Below, piece after piece: positions 9,069-19,144 of a stretch of DNA of 64,000 bases. The notes below the pieces were generated by a model. It was not told the DNA's origin. It made no database searches and was given only the letters and a program-made list of their open reading frames with translations. Position numbers and translations under genes: made by a program. Position 1 is the stretch's first letter, and each line of letters begins with the position of its first letter. Source of the stretch: Acidobacteriota bacterium (lineage in GTDB: Bacteria; Acidobacteriota; Blastocatellia; Pyrinomonadales; Pyrinomonadaceae); assembly GCA_020199835.1 (NCBI GenBank), contig JAIVJV010000003.1:62001-126000 (forward strand). Direction: 5' to 3'.

Positions 9069-9183
9069 CAGTCATTGCCGATTGTCGATCGCGAATTGCC
9101 AATTGGTGACTTGTAAACTGGTCGATGCCGAGAGGTCACAAACAGCCAATCGGCAATCGGCAGTTGGCAATCGGCAATGACTG
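9069..9183. repeat. MITE-like element with perfect 16 bp terminal inverted repeats
   Basis: CAGTCATTGCCGATTG at 9069-9084 is the exact reverse complement of CAATCGGCAATGACTG at 9168-9183. Both arms continue imperfectly inwards with CAATTGG/CCAAT words. The 115 bp element has no coding capacity and lies in the divergent promoter region of the glycosyltransferase and the S41 peptidase; the first possible ATG of the peptidase (9177) is inside the right terminal repeat. Confidence 0.75.
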
Positions 9184-10952
9184 AAACGGTGTGCTATATT
9201 TCGAACGTGGAAGTCGCACGCCAATTAAAGGACTACCGCCGCAGAGCACTCAGCCGCAAGTTTGCGGTCACTGCTGCCATCGTGATCCTGGCGGCGGCGA
9301 TCTTTGGCGGCACCATCGGCAGTGCCCGGCGGTTCAGCAGTCTGACTTCGATCGGAGCAAACAAGTCGTATCGCGTCGCCGATGAGATCGAACGCGATTA
9401 CAACGAAGCCATCGCAACCATCACTTCCAACTACTCCGGCGACATCGATCACGAGAAAGCCACTCAAGCTGCCATTCAGGGCATGCTGACCACGCTCGAT
9501 CCGCACTCCGCTTATTTTCCTTACAGCGAGTTCAAGAAACTGAAGGAGGACCAGGACTCTCGTTTCTACGGCATAGGCGTAACCATCGTGTCGCATCGCG
9601 ACGGTGTTTACGTGCAGTCCGCTGTTGAAGGCACGCCGGCCGCGAAGCTTGGACTCAAGTACGGCGATCGTATTCTCGAAGTTGACGGCAAAGACGCACG
9701 CGAGTGGTCCAGCGAGCAGGTTTCGAAAAACGTGCGCGGCGCGCTTGGCCAACCCGTCACGTTGAAAGTCGAACGCGCAGGTTCGGAAACGCCGTTGTAT
9801 TTCACGATTGTTCGCGACGCGGTGCCGTTGTTGACGATCCGCAACGCTTACATTATTCGCCCGGGCACCGGTTACATCGGACTCACCGGCGGATTTCAGC
9901 GTTCGAGCGATGAAGAGTTGGTGAAGGCGATGAAACGCCTCGAAGAGCAGGGCATGCGCCAGCTTGTGCTCGACTTGCGCGGTAATCCTGGCGGGTTGCT
10001 CGATCAGGCGATCGACGTCGCGAGCGAGTTTTTGCCGCGCGGTCAGGTGATTGTGTCGGTGAAAGGACGCACCGAGTACAGCCAGCCCTTCATTTACAAA
10101 TCAACGGGTTCGGATCCGGCGACGCTGCCGCTCGTGATTTTGATTAATCGAAACACGGCATCGGCTTCGGAAATTGTTGCGGGTGCAATTCAGGATCACG
10201 GGCGCGGATTGATTGTTGGTGAAACGAGTTTTGGCAAAGGACTCGTGCAGCGAATTTTTCAGTTGCCGTTCAATACCGGGCTCACGTTGACGACCGCTCG
10301 TTACTACACGCCTTACGGACGTTCGTTGCAGCGCGATTATTCGAATGGCTCGATTTACGATTACTACACGCGTCAGGATTTATCGGAGACGCCGCCCCCA
10401 CCGCCTGGACCACGGAATCTCGAGTCGCCACTTTCTTTGGCTTCGCCGACGCCGCATCCGAACACTGGACGCGGGGTGCAGACGGCGGTCGGTCGCGTGT
10501 TTTATGGTGGTGGTGGAATCACGCCAGACATTGAGATCAAGGAACTGGCGAGTACGCCGGTGCGTCTGCGGATTGCAGAAGCGGCGTTTCATTTCACGCG
10601 ACAATTAGCGGCGGGAGTTTTGCCGGGGTTGGAGTCATACAAGGTTGAGAAAGTGCAGTACGGCAAGAATCCCAAGGCGACGGATTTTCCGATCACCGAT
10701 CGGGTGGTGGAAGCGTTTCGTAATTACGTGCGAACGCGTCCCGAGAACCAGCTTCAAATTGCGCAGATCGACGAAGAATTAGAGTTCGCGAAGTTGCGGC
10801 TGCGGCAGGAAATTATTACTGCAGCTTTTTCGAATGACGCCGGCGCGCGTGTGCTGCTCGACAGCGACGTGCAGGTCCTGCGCGCGTTGGAAGCATTACC
10901 CGACGCCAAGCGCCTCGCCGACAATGCTCTGAACGGCGTCTGGCAGGGTTGA
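9177..10952 (+). CDS. S41 family C-terminal processing peptidase (PDZ)
   Basis: Periplasmic, membrane-anchored serine/lysine protease that recognises protein C-termini. With the ATG at 9177 there is one membrane helix at about 30-50, a helical segment with LTTLDPHSAYFP, a PDZ domain (about 125-215: YGIGVTIV...GTPAAKLGLKYGDRILEVDG), and the S41 core. The catalytic Ser is S329 in NRNTASASE and the Lys is K354 in TSFGKGLVQ, exactly 25 residues later as in Tsp/CtpA. The region around 400-430 is Pro-rich. The ATG lies in a MITE-like terminal repeat; a GTG at 9207, seven bases after an extended -10 (TGCTATATT), is an alternative and possibly leaderless start that keeps the membrane helix. Confidence 0.92.
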   Translation: MTETVCYISNVEVARQLKDYRRRALSRKFAVTAAIVILAAAIFGGTIGSARRFSSLTSIGANKSYRVADEIERDYNEAIATITSNYSGDIDHEKATQAAIQGMLTTLDPHSAYFPYSEFKKLKEDQDSRFYGIGVTIVSHRDGVYVQSAVEGTPAAKLGLKYGDRILEVDGKDAREWSSEQVSKNVRGALGQPVTLKVERAGSETPLYFTIVRDAVPLLTIRNAYIIRPGTGYIGLTGGFQRSSDEELVKAMKRLEEQGMRQLVLDLRGNPGGLLDQAIDVASEFLPRGQVIVSVKGRTEYSQPFIYKSTGSDPATLPLVILINRNTASASEIVAGAIQDHGRGLIVGETSFGKGLVQRIFQLPFNTGLTLTTARYYTPYGRSLQRDYSNGSIYDYYTRQDLSETPPPPPGPRNLESPLSLASPTPHPNTGRGVQTAVGRVFYGGGGITPDIEIKELASTPVRLRIAEAAFHFTRQLAAGVLPGLESYKVEKVQYGKNPKATDFPITDRVVEAFRNYVRTRPENQLQIAQIDEELEFAKLRLRQEIITAAFSNDAGARVLLDSDVQVLRALEALPDAKRLADNALNGVWQG

Positions 10953-11001
10953 GATAGTTTGTCTTCGCGTTTGGCTTAATGTTTGTCCCTGGGGTTCTCA
11001 C

Positions 11002-12156
11002 ATGAAAAGCCTTCTCATTGTGATCGCGGTTCTCGTCTTCGCGCAGGAACCATCCCTGAAACCAAACATGTCTGGGCCGCCGAAGAGCGAGACTCCCACG
11101 TCCCTCTCGCTCGAGGTTAAATACAACTCTAACCTTGCACCCGCGTACATCGGCGTCCGCGGTCCGGAAGCAAAACCACGCTGGATCTGGGTCACGCAGT
11201 TCATCCGCAGCAAACAACTCGCAAAAGGCGAATTGCCAATCCACGCCGTCCGCGTCGAATCACAATTCAACGGCGAAACCGCCGACGTAAAGATTTCCGT
11301 GTTCCGTGGCCGCAGCGAAAGCTTCGAACGCGAAGACCAGGTCGCGGCTTACCACATCGGCCTGAACGAACCGACCACGATTCCCGAATTGAAATCATTC
11401 GGCATCGAGCCTTTTAGTCTTACGCTGCTCAACACGGTACCGCCTCTCCCACCGCCACCGACTTTTGAAAACCTCACAAAGACCGTCGAGATCGTCAGTG
11501 TACGTTCGGACAACATTCCACTTCCGACTTATCACCTGACACTCAGAAACCTCTCCGACAAAAACATCCGCGCGTTGAAAGTCGAAGTGATAAACGACGC
11601 CCGCCCGCGCTTGACCGCGTTGTGGCAAAAGGAACATGACCGCCCGCTAATCGAAGCCGGCGGCGTGCTCGAGCGATACCTTCCTGTTGCAGTCGCACAC
11701 AAGACCGCCACCGATTACGCGCCCGGCGTAGCAAGCTCCAGCACGATCCGCATCCGTACCGCTGTCTTTGAAGATCTCACTTACGACGGCGACGAAGACC
11801 CTGCGTGCCAGTACGAAAAATTCGTCGTCGGTCGCAGGCTCTGGGTCAAACGCCTGCTTCCGTTCGTCGAACAGCAGCTCGCAAACCCCGCGCTCTCGCC
11901 GCAGGACTTCAAACAAAAATTTCAGTCGTTAACTTTCGAACTCGACGATAGCGAGAAGACCGCCCAGTCGGCAGTCTCGGAGAAGTGCGCGAATCCGGAT
12001 TCATTCACCAACATCTCGACGCAGGCTCTCACGCTCGAACTGAATCGCGATCTTGATCGCATCATCAAAACGCGCCCCGCGCCGCCGATCAACTTCCGCG
12101 CGTGGCTCGAATCACACCGCGACGATTACCAATCGTGGCTCGCGCGCCTGAAGTAA
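11002..12156 (+). CDS. Exported hypothetical protein
   Basis: A 384-residue protein not recognised. The first 14 residues (MKSLLIVIAVLVFA) form a short signal peptide, so it is exported. Two regions of alternating strands follow, about 35-140 and 150-280, the second reading like an immunoglobulin-type fold (TYHLTLRNLSDKNIRALKVEV), joined by the Pro stretch PPLPPPP. The last 90 residues are helical. A cysteine pair at about 271 and 327 could form a disulphide. It follows the S41 protease by 49 bp on the same strand and precedes a promoter for the BNR protein. Confidence 0.65.
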   Translation: MKSLLIVIAVLVFAQEPSLKPNMSGPPKSETPTSLSLEVKYNSNLAPAYIGVRGPEAKPRWIWVTQFIRSKQLAKGELPIHAVRVESQFNGETADVKISVFRGRSESFEREDQVAAYHIGLNEPTTIPELKSFGIEPFSLTLLNTVPPLPPPPTFENLTKTVEIVSVRSDNIPLPTYHLTLRNLSDKNIRALKVEVINDARPRLTALWQKEHDRPLIEAGGVLERYLPVAVAHKTATDYAPGVASSSTIRIRTAVFEDLTYDGDEDPACQYEKFVVGRRLWVKRLLPFVEQQLANPALSPQDFKQKFQSLTFELDDSEKTAQSAVSEKCANPDSFTNISTQALTLELNRDLDRIIKTRPAPPINFRAWLESHRDDYQSWLARLK

Positions 12157-12169
12157 TTCCCGCTTTCTA

Positions 12170-12199
12170 TTGCATTCATCGCCGCAATTTATTTATATT
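12170..12199 (+). promoter_or_regulatory. Sigma70-type promoter upstream of the BNR-repeat protein
   Basis: TTGCAT at 12170-12175 and TATATT at 12194-12199 with an 18 bp spacer. The leader of about 90 nt contains a small hairpin TGCCTT/AAGGCA (12225-12242) and ends in an AAAGGA ribosome binding site seven bases before the ATG at 12296. Confidence 0.5.
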
Positions 12200-12295
12200 C
12201 GCCGCGCGTTGCGAAACACCGTTCTGCCTTTTTTCTAAGGCAATCGTTCTATCCCGCAGTTTATTTACAACCAAAGTTTGAAAGGACACTTTCGT

Positions 12296-15200
12296 ATGAA
12301 AGACCGGTCGCGCTCCGTTTACGATTTCGGCTTACTACTTGTCATCGTTCTTGCGGTCGCCCTCGCGACAGTTACTGTCTACTCGCAGAACCCGACTCCT
12401 TCTCAAACTCCCGCGCCCGGTCCGACTGCCGCGCAGAGTCCCAGGGCTACTCCCAGCCCGAGTCCGACGCCGACTCCCATCAACTGGTCCACCGACCCGA
12501 TGCTGAAACGTTTCGTCTTCCGCAGCATCGGACCCGCCAGCATGGGCGGACGCATCGACGATATCGCGGTATCAGAACAAAATCCCTACGTCATCTACGT
12601 GGGTTTTGCGACAAATGGTGTTTGGAAGTCCACAAACAACGGCACCACCTTCCAACCCATCTTCGACACTTACGGCACGCATTCGGTCGGCGACGTCGCC
12701 GTCGCGCCTTCGGATCCAAACATCGTTTGGGTCGGCACGGGCGAGCCGAACAACCGCCAGAGCTCCAGCTTCGGTGACGGTATTTACAAGTCAGTCGATG
12801 CGGGAAAGACGTTCACCAAGATGGGCTTGGAAGATTCGCAGACGATCGCGCGCATCGTGATCGATCCGAAAGATGCAAACATCGTCTACGTCGCAGTGCT
12901 GGGTCACCTGTTTGGACCAAACAAGGAGCGTGGCGTTTATAAGACGACTGACGGCGGCCGCACCTGGACGAATGTGAATTTCATCGACGAAGACACCGGT
13001 TTCACCGACCTCGCCATCGATTGGACAGACACCAGGATTCTTTACGCTGCTTCCTACCAGCGTCGCCGCACGAACTTCGGCTTCAATGGTGGTGGTCCAG
13101 GCAGCGGCATCTGGAAAACGATCGATGCCGGCAAGACGTGGAAGAAACTGGAAGGCGGTGGCCTGCCGGAAGGATTGCTGGGCCGCATCGGTTTAGACGT
13201 CTCGCGTTCTAATCCAAACGTCGTTTACGCGCAGCTGGAAGTTGGACCAAGCACCGGAACGGGCGGCGAAGATCCGGTGGCAGGCCAAACAGCAGTTGCG
13301 AGCCCGAGCCCGACACCATCGCCAAATCCATCGCCGAGCCCGGGTGCGTCGCCTTCACCCGCGCCACCCAATCCGAAGCGATCGGGTGTGTGGCGTTCAG
13401 ACGACAAGGGACAAACGTGGCGCATCGTGAGCAACGAAAACAATCGCCCGATGTACTACAGCAAGATACGCGTCGATCCGAAGAACTCGGAGAACGTCTA
13501 CGTCGGTGGTTTGAACTTCAGTAAGTCGATTGATGGCGGCAAGACGTTTCGTTCGTTGCAAAGCGGTATCGCGCACAGCGACAACCACGCAATCTGGATT
13601 AATCCGGCGAATGGCGATCACCTGCTCGTCGGGAATGATGGCGGTTTGAACGTCAGTTATGACCAGGGCGCGACGTGGGAGTTCATCAACACGATTCCCG
13701 CGTCACAGTTCTACGCGATCGGTGTGGACATGCGGAAGCCGTATTACGTTTACGGTGGTCTACAGGACAACGGGTCGTGGGGTGGTCCAAGCCAGACTCG
13801 GAACCAGCAAGCCGGCATCACCAACGCTGACTGGTATCGCGTTGGCGGCGGTGATGGTTTCTACACGCAGATCGATCCGACTGATCACAACATCGTGTAT
13901 GCAGAGTCGCAGGGAGGCGCCGTGCAGCGGCTGGATCTGCGCACCGGAAGGAGCGTGAGTATTCGTCCGCGTGGTGTGCCACGACGTGGTGGACAGGGCA
14001 GGCAAGGTGGGCCAGGCGGAGCTGCACCGGCTGCGAGTCCTTCGCCCGGAGCTTCGCCAACGCCCGACACGCAAGCTCAACTTGCAGCGTTCGCGGCTGC
14101 GCAAGGCTTTGGTGGTTTTGGTGGTGGCGCGAACCTCGCGTCAAACGTTGTTCCCACGCCGCCACCGACCGAGGTCTATCGTTTCTACTGGAGCTCGCCG
14201 ATTCATCTCTCGCCGCACAATCCGCGCGTGGTCTATTTCGGCGGCAATCGTTTGTTCCGCTCGATGGATCGCGGTGATACTTGGACCACGACCATCGATC
14301 TTTCAAAACAGATCGACCGCAACACGCTGTCGATCATGGGCGTGCCGGGTAATCAGCCGATGGCTTCGAAGCACGACGGCTACACGGGTTACGGTTATGT
14401 TGTGTCACTCGCGGAATCGCCGAAGATTCCGGGTCTGCTTTGGGTTGGCACTGACGATGGCAATATCCAGGTCAGTCGCGACGGCGGCGCCACCTGGACC
14501 AACGTTTCAAAGAATGTACCCGGCATCGGCGAGACGTATCACATCTCGCGCGTTGAGCCTTCGCGTTTCGACGCTGGCACTTGTTATCTCGCGGTCGACG
14601 GGCATCGTCTGGACGACATGAAGCCGTACCTGTTCGTCACGCGCGATTACGGCGCGACCTGGACTTCGATCGTCAACAACCTGCCGAAGTGGGGTAACGT
14701 CAATGTCATTCGCGAAGATCCGAAGAACAAGGATCTGCTGTACGTCGGCACTGAGTTTGGTTTGTATATCTCGCTCAACGGCGGCGCTGAGTGGAAGCGG
14801 TTTATGTCGGGGATGCCGACAATACGCGTCGACGACATCCTGGTCCATCCACGTGATAACGATCTGGTCGTCGGCACGCACGGGCGCGGCGTTTTCATTC
14901 TCGACGACGTCACGCCGTTGCAGCAGTTGTCGCAGAAGGTGATCGATTCCGAGGCGCATCTGTTCGAGGTCAGGCCGGGAACGATTTGGCTCAACGATCC
15001 GCGTCTCGGGCGTTATTGGGGCGGAGCGAAACTGTTTCGCGGCGCTAACCCGGCGCCGGGTACGGCGATCAGTTACTTCTTGAAATCGGCGCCGTCGGGT
15101 GACGTGAAGATCACGATTTCGGATTACACGGGTAGGGTCGTGCGCAACATCACGGGCACAAAGGAAGTCGGATTGAATCGCATGCAGTGGAACCTGCGCA

Positions 15201-15400
15201 GCGATCCGCCTCCGCGTCCTGCTGGTGGAGGCCCGGGTGGTGGTCCGGGCGGAGGTGGTGGTGGCGGCGGCGGCGGATTCGGCAACGTCTTTACCCAAGG
15301 CCTGCCGCTCGAACCTGGCGCCTACAACCTGAAGCTGACCGTCAACGGAAAGGACTACACGACGAAAGTGGTCCTGGAACCCGACCCCGGCTTCAACTAA
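12296..15400 (+). CDS. Secreted BNR/VPS10-like beta-propeller protein
   Basis: A large exported protein of the glycosyl-hydrolase-like BNR/sortilin superfamily, function unknown. The chosen ATG is preceded by AAAGGA; an in-frame TTG 18 bp earlier lacks such a site. A signal peptide (about 10-32) ends before a Pro/Ser/Thr linker. Then come at least ten repeats of the type SxDGGxTW, for example KTTDGGRTWTNV, KTIDAGKTWKKL, SRDGGATWTNV and TRDYGATWTSI, which build propeller blades. Three Pro/Ser/Ala linkers interrupt the propeller. A C-terminal FlgD-like beta domain (SGDVKITISDYTGRVVRNI) is followed by a run of Gly. The protein stops right after KVVLEPDPGFN; relatives I recall continue with a helical tail, so this one may be shortened. 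Confidence 0.85.
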   Translation: MKDRSRSVYDFGLLLVIVLAVALATVTVYSQNPTPSQTPAPGPTAAQSPRATPSPSPTPTPINWSTDPMLKRFVFRSIGPASMGGRIDDIAVSEQNPYVIYVGFATNGVWKSTNNGTTFQPIFDTYGTHSVGDVAVAPSDPNIVWVGTGEPNNRQSSSFGDGIYKSVDAGKTFTKMGLEDSQTIARIVIDPKDANIVYVAVLGHLFGPNKERGVYKTTDGGRTWTNVNFIDEDTGFTDLAIDWTDTRILYAASYQRRRTNFGFNGGGPGSGIWKTIDAGKTWKKLEGGGLPEGLLGRIGLDVSRSNPNVVYAQLEVGPSTGTGGEDPVAGQTAVASPSPTPSPNPSPSPGASPSPAPPNPKRSGVWRSDDKGQTWRIVSNENNRPMYYSKIRVDPKNSENVYVGGLNFSKSIDGGKTFRSLQSGIAHSDNHAIWINPANGDHLLVGNDGGLNVSYDQGATWEFINTIPASQFYAIGVDMRKPYYVYGGLQDNGSWGGPSQTRNQQAGITNADWYRVGGGDGFYTQIDPTDHNIVYAESQGGAVQRLDLRTGRSVSIRPRGVPRRGGQGRQGGPGGAAPAASPSPGASPTPDTQAQLAAFAAAQGFGGFGGGANLASNVVPTPPPTEVYRFYWSSPIHLSPHNPRVVYFGGNRLFRSMDRGDTWTTTIDLSKQIDRNTLSIMGVPGNQPMASKHDGYTGYGYVVSLAESPKIPGLLWVGTDDGNIQVSRDGGATWTNVSKNVPGIGETYHISRVEPSRFDAGTCYLAVDGHRLDDMKPYLFVTRDYGATWTSIVNNLPKWGNVNVIREDPKNKDLLYVGTEFGLYISLNGGAEWKRFMSGMPTIRVDDILVHPRDNDLVVGTHGRGVFILDDVTPLQQLSQKVIDSEAHLFEVRPGTIWLNDPRLGRYWGGAKLFRGANPAPGTAISYFLKSAPSGDVKITISDYTGRVVRNITGTKEVGLNRMQWNLRSDPPPRPAGGGPGGGPGGGGGGGGGGFGNVFTQGLPLEPGAYNLKLTVNGKDYTTKVVLEPDPGFN

Positions 15401-15417
15401 TCCGTGTCATTTGTCGA

Positions 15418-16602
15418 TTAAAGCACGCGCGTGATGACGCACTTCAAATAGTAGGTCTCGGGCATCCCGAGTAACACGGGATGATCCGAGGCCTGCATGC
15501 GTTTTTCAACAACTTGCACTCGCCGGTGCGCGTCACTCGCCGCCTGGTCCACAATCTCGAGAAACAAATCTTCGGCGACGTGATAAGAACACGTGCACGT
15601 AACGAGCACGCCACCTGCATTCAAAAGTTTCAACGCACGCAGATTGATCTCTTTGTAACCACGCACGGCTGAGTTCAAACTCGCACGATTCTTCGCAAAC
15701 GCAGGCGGGTCCAGCACAATCACGTCAAACCGTTCGCCGCGGGTTTCAAACTCCCGCAGCGCGTCGAACACATTAGCCTCGCGAAACTCGACATTGTTCA
15801 GCTCGTTCAGTTGCGCATTTTGTTTCGCCGCCGCGACTGCATCGCCCGAGATGTCGATCCCGATCACTTCGTCACACACGCTCGCGAGATGCAACGCAAA
15901 CGCCCCATTGAAGGTAAAGCAGTCAAGCGCACGTCCCCCGCGGCCGTCGTTCGTTAATAGCGCAGCGTTGCGCGCCGCGAGGCGGTTCTCACGCTGATCC
16001 AAAAACGATCCGGTTTTTTGCCCCGCGCTTGGCGAAACCACAAAACGCAATCCGTGCTGCAAGATCTCAATCTCTTCAGGCGCCTCTCCATAAACAACAG
16101 ACGAGATCAGCGGCAAACCTTCAAGCTCGCGCACGCGCGCATCGTTACGCTCAATCACCGCGCGCGGCTGAAACTCCTCGATCAAGATCTCCGTGAACGT
16201 TGCTTTTAGCGCATCCGTTCCTTGCGACAACGTTTGCAACACCAGTACGTCGTTATAACGATCCACAATCAACGAAGGCAGCAAGTCGCCTTCTGAATAG
16301 ATCAACCGGTAAGCGTTCGTGTCGGGCGTAATATTCCGTCTCGCCGCGGCCTCGACAAGCCGCCGCCGCCACCACGCGGGATCGATCTCTTCATTACTTT
16401 GCGTCACAAACCGCAGCGTGATCTGTGATGCATCGCTGTACAACGCCTGGCCGATGAAGTTGCCGCGCTCGTCTCGAACCGTCACCACCGACCCGCCGTC
16501 AGCATCGACATCCACAACGTCGCTGCGGTAGATCCAAAGATGGCCGTTTCGAATGCGATCCGCGCCTTTTTTGTTAACCCGCACAGTATTCATTGCCGCC
16601 AT
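15418..16602 (-). CDS. rlmI: Class I SAM-dependent rRNA (cytosine) methyltransferase, RlmI family
   Basis: Methylates a cytosine of 23S rRNA (m5C1962 in E. coli). An N-terminal PUA domain ([23 protein letters not shown], residues 6-28) is followed by a RlmI-type central domain and the Rossmann methyltransferase core: [16 protein letters not shown] (SAM site), [12 protein letters not shown] and [14 protein letters not shown], with the catalytic Cys in [11 protein letters not shown]. Length 394 is normal. A second ATG at 16593 would also give a complete PUA domain. The gene faces the mutase gene with only 18 bp between the start codons, so the two promoters must overlap each other or the coding regions. 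Confidence 0.92.
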   Translation of the reverse strand: MAAMNTVRVNKKGADRIRNGHLWIYRSDVVDVDADGGSVVTVRDERGNFIGQALYSDASQITLRFVTQSNEEIDPAWWRRRLVEAAARRNITPDTNAYRLIYSEGDLLPSLIVDRYNDVLVLQTLSQGTDALKATFTEILIEEFQPRAVIERNDARVRELEGLPLISSVVYGEAPEEIEILQHGLRFVVSPSAGQKTGSFLDQRENRLAARNAALLTNDGRGGRALDCFTFNGAFALHLASVCDEVIGIDISGDAVAAAKQNAQLNELNNVEFREANVFDALREFETRGERFDVIVLDPPAFAKNRASLNSAVRGYKEINLRALKLLNAGGVLVTCTCSYHVAEDLFLEIVDQAASDAHRRVQVVEKRMQASDHPVLLGMPETYYLKCVITRVL

Positions 16603-16620
16603 ATGCTACGCTTATCACGC

Positions 16621-18192
16621 ATGGTAACGAAAACGGAGGAGCTTCCGGTCACTTTCAATCCGCAAAATACGCGGGCGATTGACTACGAAAAAGATCTGGG
16701 CGATACGGGCGAGTTTCCCTACACCCGCGGCATTTACAAAAACATGTACCGCGGCCGCCTTTGGACCATGCGCCAGTACGCGGGCTACGCCACCGCTGAA
16801 GAATCCAACGCTCGTTACAAGTATCTCCTGGCACACGGCACGACGGGTCTGTCGGTCGCCTTCGATCTGCCGACGCAGATCGGTCTCGACTCCGACGATC
16901 CACTCGCGCTCGGCGAGGTCGGCAAAGTCGGCGTCGCCATCGATTCACTCGAAGACATGGAACGTCTCTTCGAAGGCATTCCGCTCGGCGAAGTCTCCAC
17001 CTCGATGACGATCAACGCGACCGCCGCGATCCTGCTGTCGCTCTATCTCGCGGTTGCGCGCAAGCAAAACGTTTCGTTCGACCGCGTCAGAGGCACGATT
17101 CAGAACGACATACTCAAGGAGTACATCGCGCGCGGCACGTACATCTATCCGCCACAACCGTCGCTGCGCCTGGTGACGGACACGTTCGCCTACTGCGCGC
17201 GTGAAGTTCCCAACTGGAACACGATCTCGATCAGCGGTTATCACATTCGTGAAGCGGGTTCGACCGCTGTGCAGGAAGTGGCGTTCACGCTTGCCGACGG
17301 CATCACTTACGTCGAAGCAGCGCTCGCCGCGGGTTTGGAAGTTGACGAGTTCGCGCCACGCATCTCTTTCTTTTTCAACGCGCACAACAATCTGCTGGAA
17401 GAGATCGCGAAGTTTCGCGCCGCAAGACGGCTTTGGGCACGCATCATGCGCGAACGTTTCAATGCCCGCGATCCGCGTTCGCTGATGCTACGCTTCCACA
17501 CGCAAACCGCCGGCTCTTCACTGACGGCCCAACAGCCCGAGGTAAACGTTGTGCGCACCACGATTCAAGCGTTGGCCGCGGTGCTCGGCGGAACGCAGTC
17601 GTTGCACACAAATTCGATGGACGAAGCGCTCGCGTTGCCGACTGAAGCAGCGGCGCGCGTCGCGTTAAGAACGCAGCAGGTGATCGCTTACGAGTCAGGC
17701 GTGGCTGACACAGCGGATCCGTTAGCGGGATCTTATGCTATTGAAGAGTTCACCGACCGAGTCGAAGAACTCGCGCGTGATTATCTCGAAAAGATCGATG
17801 CGATGGGCGGGATGCTGCGCGCGATCGAAGCCGGTTACGTCCAGCGCGAGATTCAGGAATCAGCGTATCGTTACCAGCGTGCGATCGAGTCGCAGGAGGA
17901 GATCGTCGTCGGCGTAAATCGTTTTCAGATCGATGCGGAACCGCCCGTGCCGCTGCTGCGCATTGACGCCGCGCTCGAACAAGCGCAAGTTGAACGCCTC
18001 CGCGCACTGCGTGCACGCCGAGATGCAGAAGCGACCGAAGCCGCGCTCAACAAGCTGGAGCAGACAGCAACAACGACGGAAAACCTGGTGCCATGCATTC
18101 TCGAATGCGTCGAGGCTTACGCCACAGTCGGCGAGATCAGCAATCGCTTGCGACGCGTCTGGGGCGAGTATCGCGAGACGGCCACGATCTAG
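16621..18192 (+). CDS. Methylmalonyl-CoA mutase-type large subunit (catalytic domain only)
   Basis: Adenosylcobalamin-dependent acyl-CoA mutase, substrate-binding TIM-barrel part. Motifs: [79 protein letters not shown] and [19 protein letters not shown]. At 523 residues there is no C-terminal cobalamin-binding domain, so a separate small subunit is expected elsewhere. The [10 protein letters not shown] stretch agrees with methylmalonyl-CoA mutase, but isobutyryl- and ethylmalonyl-type mutases share most motifs, so the substrate is open. The longer frame back to 16540 overlaps rlmI antisense; the ATG at 16621 fits the family N-terminus. A TACGCT element nine bases upstream and no Shine-Dalgarno suggest a leaderless message. 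Confidence 0.9.
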   Translation: MVTKTEELPVTFNPQNTRAIDYEKDLGDTGEFPYTRGIYKNMYRGRLWTMRQYAGYATAEESNARYKYLLAHGTTGLSVAFDLPTQIGLDSDDPLALGEVGKVGVAIDSLEDMERLFEGIPLGEVSTSMTINATAAILLSLYLAVARKQNVSFDRVRGTIQNDILKEYIARGTYIYPPQPSLRLVTDTFAYCAREVPNWNTISISGYHIREAGSTAVQEVAFTLADGITYVEAALAAGLEVDEFAPRISFFFNAHNNLLEEIAKFRAARRLWARIMRERFNARDPRSLMLRFHTQTAGSSLTAQQPEVNVVRTTIQALAAVLGGTQSLHTNSMDEALALPTEAAARVALRTQQVIAYESGVADTADPLAGSYAIEEFTDRVEELARDYLEKIDAMGGMLRAIEAGYVQREIQESAYRYQRAIESQEEIVVGVNRFQIDAEPPVPLLRIDAALEQAQVERLRALRARRDAEATEAALNKLEQTATTTENLVPCILECVEAYATVGEISNRLRRVWGEYRETATI

Positions 18193-18193
18193 G

Positions 18194-19144
18194 ATGAACA
18201 GACGAGACTTCACGAAGTTAATGGGCCTGACCGGTCTCGGCGCGGGCTTCAACACTGTCCCAAGCCTTTTTCAAGTGGCAGCGCGCAAACCCGCGCCGCA
18301 GTTTTCCATCACGATGGACGACTTTTACTGGCAGAACGCGGTGAAGCTCACAGCCGCCGAGCGCAACCAGTCGATCCTCGACACGCTGCGCGCGCATTCG
18401 ATCAAAGCGATGCTGTTCGTCATCGGCCGCAACGTCGAAGACGACGAAGGCAAGCAGCTTCTCTCGGCGTGGGATCAGGCGGGCCACGCGATCGGCAATC
18501 ACACCTACTCGCATCGCAATTTAAACGCGCCGGCGGCCGACGTGAAAACATACCAGGACGACATCCTGCGCGCGGAGACGTTGTTGAAAGACTATCCGCG
18601 TTTTCGCAAGTACTTCCGCTTTCCGATGTTGAAAGAAGGCGACACGGCAGAGAAGCGCGATGGAATACGCGAGTTTCTTGCAAGCCACGGTTACCGCCTC
18701 GGTCACGTCACGATCGACAACTCCGATTGGCTCGTAGATCAGCGGCTCACGGCTCGTTTGAAAAACAATCCGAACGCAGACGTAAAACCGTATCGCGACT
18801 ACTATCTCGAACACATGTGGTCGCGCGCCTCGTACTACGATTCACTCGCGTGGCGCGTGCTCGGTTACCCGGTGAAGCACACGCTGCTCGTCCATTTCAA
18901 TCTACTCAACGGACTTTTTCTTAACGACTTGATCGCGATGTTCAAAAGCAAAGGCTGGCAGCCGATCGATGCTGAAGAAGCATTCAGTGATCCGGTCTTT
19001 GCATCAAAGCCGAAAGTACTCCCCGCCGGCGAGAGCATCATCTGGTCCCTCGCGAAAGAAAAGGGAATACTCGCGAAAACCGCGCGCTACCCGGCGGAGG
19101 ATGGTGACCATGAAGCGGCGCGGATGAAGAAGTTAGGGCTGTGA
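18194..19144 (+). CDS. Tat-exported polysaccharide deacetylase
   Basis: NodB-fold carbohydrate esterase acting outside the cytoplasm on an N-acetylated polysaccharide. The start MNRRDFTKLMG is a twin-arginine signal (RRDFTK). The catalytic Asp pair is in SITMDDFYW and the metal-binding histidines in AIGNHTYSHRNL; a PMLKEGDT loop takes the place of the usual RxPY motif. The C-terminal HTLLVHFNLLNGLFLNDL helix and AEEAFSDPVF segment are typical of the peptidoglycan/chitin deacetylase subset found in Gram-negative bacteria. ATG is one base after the stop of the mutase gene, with AGG in between, so translation is probably coupled. The frame is open much further upstream inside the mutase gene, but that part has no homology. 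Confidence 0.88.
   Translation: MNRRDFTKLMGLTGLGAGFNTVPSLFQVAARKPAPQFSITMDDFYWQNAVKLTAAERNQSILDTLRAHSIKAMLFVIGRNVEDDEGKQLLSAWDQAGHAIGNHTYSHRNLNAPAADVKTYQDDILRAETLLKDYPRFRKYFRFPMLKEGDTAEKRDGIREFLASHGYRLGHVTIDNSDWLVDQRLTARLKNNPNADVKPYRDYYLEHMWSRASYYDSLAWRVLGYPVKHTLLVHFNLLNGLFLNDLIAMFKSKGWQPIDAEEAFSDPVFASKPKVLPAGESIIWSLAKEKGILAKTARYPAEDGDHEAARMKKLGL

Noticed and set aside
13971..15298. Several long open frames on both strands within the BNR-repeat gene
   Set aside because: High-GC shadows of the BNR gene; Ser/Arg-rich without domain patterns.
17933..18193. Upstream extension of the polysaccharide deacetylase frame
   Set aside because: Overlaps the mutase gene in another frame; the Tat signal at 18194 directly follows the mutase stop and explains the real start.
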